This document shows positions 1 to 60,000 of a DNA stretch of 60,000 bases, in pieces. The notes beneath the pieces were generated by a model. It was not told the origin of the DNA, made no database searches, and saw only the letters and a program-made list of their open reading frames with translations. The stretch covers positions 126,001 to 186,000 of the forward strand of contig JAQGDQ010002367.1 of assembly GCA_030141605.1 (NCBI GenBank), read 5' to 3'. The DNA comes from Tubiluchus corallicola. Lineage: Eukaryota; Priapulida; Priapulimorpha; Priapulimorphida; Tubiluchidae. The first letter of the stretch is position 1. Every line of letters starts with the position of its first letter. The translations under genes were made by a program, and so were the position numbers.

Positions 1-33
1 ACATTTGTATATTGTAGCCTTTTAAATGACGTA

Positions 34-785
34 TACTAAGTTCTCACTTAACGACGCTAATGCATTCCAGTGCAACGCTACGTTAAGCGAAACTTCGTTA
101 AATGAAACCAAGATTTCCCAAGAAAGTAATGTAAAAGCACTGAGATATGTTCCACAATGCTGCTTAAATCATATAAATTAAACGTTTTATGAGTTTTATT
201 CATATTTTTACTTATTCGTTTCTTTCTGTTTGTTTGAAACCACATATCTTTCTTACCAGCATGTAGCTAGACTTGCTAGCAGTTTCGCTCTCCTTAGCAT
301 TGAAGCCTATATAAAGGCAGCTAGCGGTTAAACAATGCGGGCAAAAGACAAGCCCTGTATGGTGCGACCTTGAGACAATTTCAAGTAGTAATAGTCTGGT
401 TATAATAGCAAAAGGTTGCAGACAAAATTCCTTGGTATAAAGTTTAAACTAGAGTGTCTGGAGGTGTATGAACTGGTAAATAGATGTCGCTTGATACACA
501 TGTTTAGAAATTAATTTGTAGTCAGTCGGGAAGCAAAAACTTTATAATAATTGCACAGTTTAGATTACTAATGCGTTTTTAGAGCAGAATAGTGTAATTT
601 GTATCAGTTTAATGCTTCCAGTTAGGTAAAAAAAGTTGTTGCTAAAATAAAAAATGGCTGCAAGCAAAGTAAAAAATGTCATTTAAATGAAACGTGCATC
701 ATTAAGTGAAAAAAGGGTGACAAATGTTCAGCGTCGTTAAAACGAACTGTCACTAAATAGGGAGTCATTAAGTGAGGACTTACTG
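34..785. mobile_element. Non-autonomous TIR element, about 752 bp
   Basis: TAAGTTCTCACTTAACGAC (37-55) at the left and, inverted, TAAGTCCTCACTTAATGAC at the right form terminal repeats, probably beginning CAGTAAGT. Additional CGTTAA/TTAACG motifs lie inside both ends. The possible TA target site is intact only on the left. No coding region was recognised. The ends resemble pogo/Tc1-type MITEs. Confidence 0.6.
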
Positions 786-2260
786 TGTAGTTATATTCTC
801 TTTGATTCTTTGAAATAAAAAGCAGCTTTTATGTTATACAGCTGATATAGTTTATCTCTAATAATTTTCTCCATTGTAACTAAAGTTGCAATCATACAAT
901 GTAATTTTGAGGAAGTACAATAGGCTTATATGTTTTGCAAATGCAATGGGAATACATCAATGGGAAAAATTCAAAATTCTGCAACAATAGCTTGCGTAAA
1001 TGTTTATGATGAATTTGACAAAATGCACGCGACAAAGAAACACAAAGTCAGACCCAAATACACAGAAGCATTGAAAAAAGTTAAATCTATATATCAAAAC
1101 TGAATATTTGTTCTTCATCATTGATCTCTAAAGCTATTACTACCCACCTCTGTCTAGTGAAATATCTGTGACTGTATTTAAGGTTATTTTGTTTGCAGAA
1201 TGAAGGTTTAAACTCTACAGTGTGTATTGAAATGAACTTTTACGTCCGCAGAAAAAAGGGTTTAGCAATTAAAGCGTGGATATTTGCGTGTCACACCGCT
1301 TTCCATGCGGATGCAGTGAAAATGACAAGCACAGAAAGCAATGATTTGCAAAGGCATTCTTTTGCTTCAATTTTTTTCTGTCTGAGTGACACAGAAAAAT
1401 TCCATGCGGACACAGTGGAAATGCTGCCTAATGCAAGAAAACTAATTTTTTATGTTTTTTTAAAGTTCTTTCTCTGAAGAGTATTTCTACTTGTTTACTG
1501 GTAACTTAAATTTCACATGTAAGTTTCTAATGGTTTTTATGCCTTGATAATTTTAGTGTCATAACTGAACTCATTATTTTTGCCATTGATAATGACATTT
1601 TTTGCTGTAACAATCTGCATTCAGTAAATAGCATGTTGATTCATAGATGCTGGCTTTTTCATGTACTTAAAGTTACAAAATAACCTTGGTAACTTGCAGT
1701 GTAAATCAATTTTTATAGCTCTGTAAATTATGCATTATATTTGCACTCTTGTTTGTTGGTAGTTGTGATCTGACGTCCATATTTTTCACAAAGTGTGGTT
1801 CCAGCTTTACGTCTGCAGAAGTGAATGGCTTGGTCAAAGAGAACAATCCGTTGCAGCTTTCTATCATGCATTTACAAGATGTTTTGGAATCAGTAACTAT
1901 TTTACATTTCATATTTTTTCTGTAAAGTGGCATTTCCTTTTCAATTCTAAGACTTAATGGTGTGGCATCTTGTGCAGTTCAGTCTAGCTCATATTTAGAT
2001 TTAGAATACCTTATGGCATATATTAATTAACTATTTTATATATTTATAATGATTCGTCTTCAGTTTGAAGAATTACATCTGCCAGAAAGAAAAGAGGCTG
2101 AAAAAATGCACAAATTAGTTATCTATATAGTACAAAAATCTTATTTTGTTAGATGGTTGCTTGTTTTGAGGTTTGTTTCATGATAAGTAATGTTATTAAG
2201 CAAATGTTGGCTTTTCTGTTTATTGCAAAGTTTTTCTTTGCAAAATTTATTCTGTTCTAG
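786..2260. other. Intron upstream of the first visible PI4KA exon
   Basis: No convincing exon or mobile element. Two related near-palindromic motifs, TTTCCATGCGGATGCAGTGA and TTCCATGCGGACACAGTGGA, lie about 100 bp apart (1302 and 1401). Confidence 0.5.
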
Positions 2261-59346
<57,086 letters not shown>

Positions 59347-59663
59347 GTTTGCATTTACTGTTAACTTGTGTCTTAAAACAAATGCAGAAATTTCTTATTT
59401 GCAATATGATATGTCTGAAGACAAATGACTCTAAAGATAACGTAATAAAATTGCTTATTTTATGTGCCTTCAGCATGTAAATATCTTTATCTGTATCAGC
59501 TAACAGCTATGTTCTAGAAGCAAAAGCTAAGTATATTGACCTAGGTAGGATGTCGCGCATTATTAATTTTCTGTTTATCTTGGCTATAAGCTGACTTCAG
59601 TATCAATCTGTTGACATCGTTAAACAAGCAAACAAACAGTACGTAGAATAGTTGGACATTCTA

Positions 59664-60000
59664 CAGTATGCGCCGCTTAATAGACTCACGGTTAATAGAC
59701 TCTTGCTTAATTGACTCAAAAACACCTGGTACGGGCCGCTTCTATTCTAATGTACGTAAAAACTGTTGGTATTTGACTCAAATAACTCCGCATAATTGAC
59801 TCAATATATTTGCTTCACATACTTCAATAAGACACTTTCGTGTGACTAATAAGCTTTTATGACTTTTATATCATCTTAGTTCGCTTTTGTCCTATAAATA
59901 TACACGGAAAAAATCATGTTAAGTACCGTTTTGTTTGTAAGCAGGAACGTTTGTCCTTTGCTAATATGCTAGCATAATGGTTTCCTTTGACCCGCAGGTC
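59664..60000 (+). mobile_element. End of a TA-inserting DNA element with subterminal repeats
   Basis: After TA, CAGTATGCGCCGCTTAATAG then ACTCACG opens a segment in which TTAATAGACTC/TTAATTGACTC-like motifs recur (about 59677, 59692, 59707, 59791), probably transposase-binding repeats. The same terminal sequence occurs at 46048. The right end is not in the window, so the element is either longer than 337 bp or truncated. Confidence 0.55.
59998..60000 (+). CDS. PI4KA: Possible start of the next PI4KA exon
   Basis: The window ends CCTTTGACCCGCAG followed by GTC (Val). The expected next residue in PI4KA after the aligned position is Val (VPFMREM in vertebrates), and phase 0 fits. Only three bases are visible and the site lies within or beside a DNA element, so this may be coincidence. 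Confidence 0.35.

Noticed and set aside
1193-1477. Upstream PI4KA exon
   Set aside because: The frame is open after a TTTGCAG but shows no similarity to the expected preceding PI4KA segment.

Overview
This window is AT-rich nuclear DNA from an animal, most likely a marine or freshwater invertebrate; nothing in it fixes the phylum. It carries one recognisable host gene on the + strand: a long, central, partial stretch of phosphatidylinositol 4-kinase alpha (PI4KA, type III alpha). I resolved 22 exons (2751 nt, 917 codons) between 2261 and 59346. All have AG/GT borders, the phases are compatible across every junction, and the product follows the vertebrate protein almost without gaps through the N-terminal alpha-solenoid. 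The start of the gene lies upstream of the window. The catalytic domain lies downstream, and the last three bases may already be the next exon.

Everything else is intron filled with transposable elements. Region by region: 1-8.4 kb holds a TIR element, an AT microsatellite, an unidentified open frame, and a cluster of minus-strand non-LTR retrotransposon (LINE) fragments next to a Penelope-like (PLE) 3' end. 9.3-23.3 kb has closely spaced PI4KA exons, a decayed PLE and long quiet introns. 23.3-35.3 kb is one 11.9 kb intron with dispersed repeats, a perfect-TSD hAT MITE, a candidate 66-bp cassette exon, a minus LINE end, an inverted pair of GIY-YIG fragments, and a LINE (29.5-32.6 kb) whose ORF1 appears to join a PHD finger, an RRM-like domain and a KH domain. 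35.3-48.1 kb has a pogo-like MITE, a LINE RT fragment, a hAT-like MITE, an internally deleted Ty3/gypsy element with two LTRs, another LINE RT, and a second perfect-TSD hAT element keeping both ends of its transposase frame. 48.1-60 kb has dense exons, a LINE endonuclease fragment with a 68-bp tandem duplication, two PLE fragments in inverted orientation, a degenerate satellite-like region, a possible solo LTR, a very large CT microsatellite, a hAT-like element and a LINE linker fragment.

Only PI4KA appears to be a functional host gene here. In other animals its product makes PI4P at the plasma membrane in a complex with TTC7, FAM126 and EFR3. The mobile-element reading frames are nearly all broken by stops, frameshifts or deletions. 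The most unusual item is the KH domain in the LINE ORF1; the candidate cassette exon and the exon-flanking CT repeat are the points of interest for the host gene. Element calls were made by eye from conserved motifs, terminal repeats and target-site duplications; clade names are tentative.
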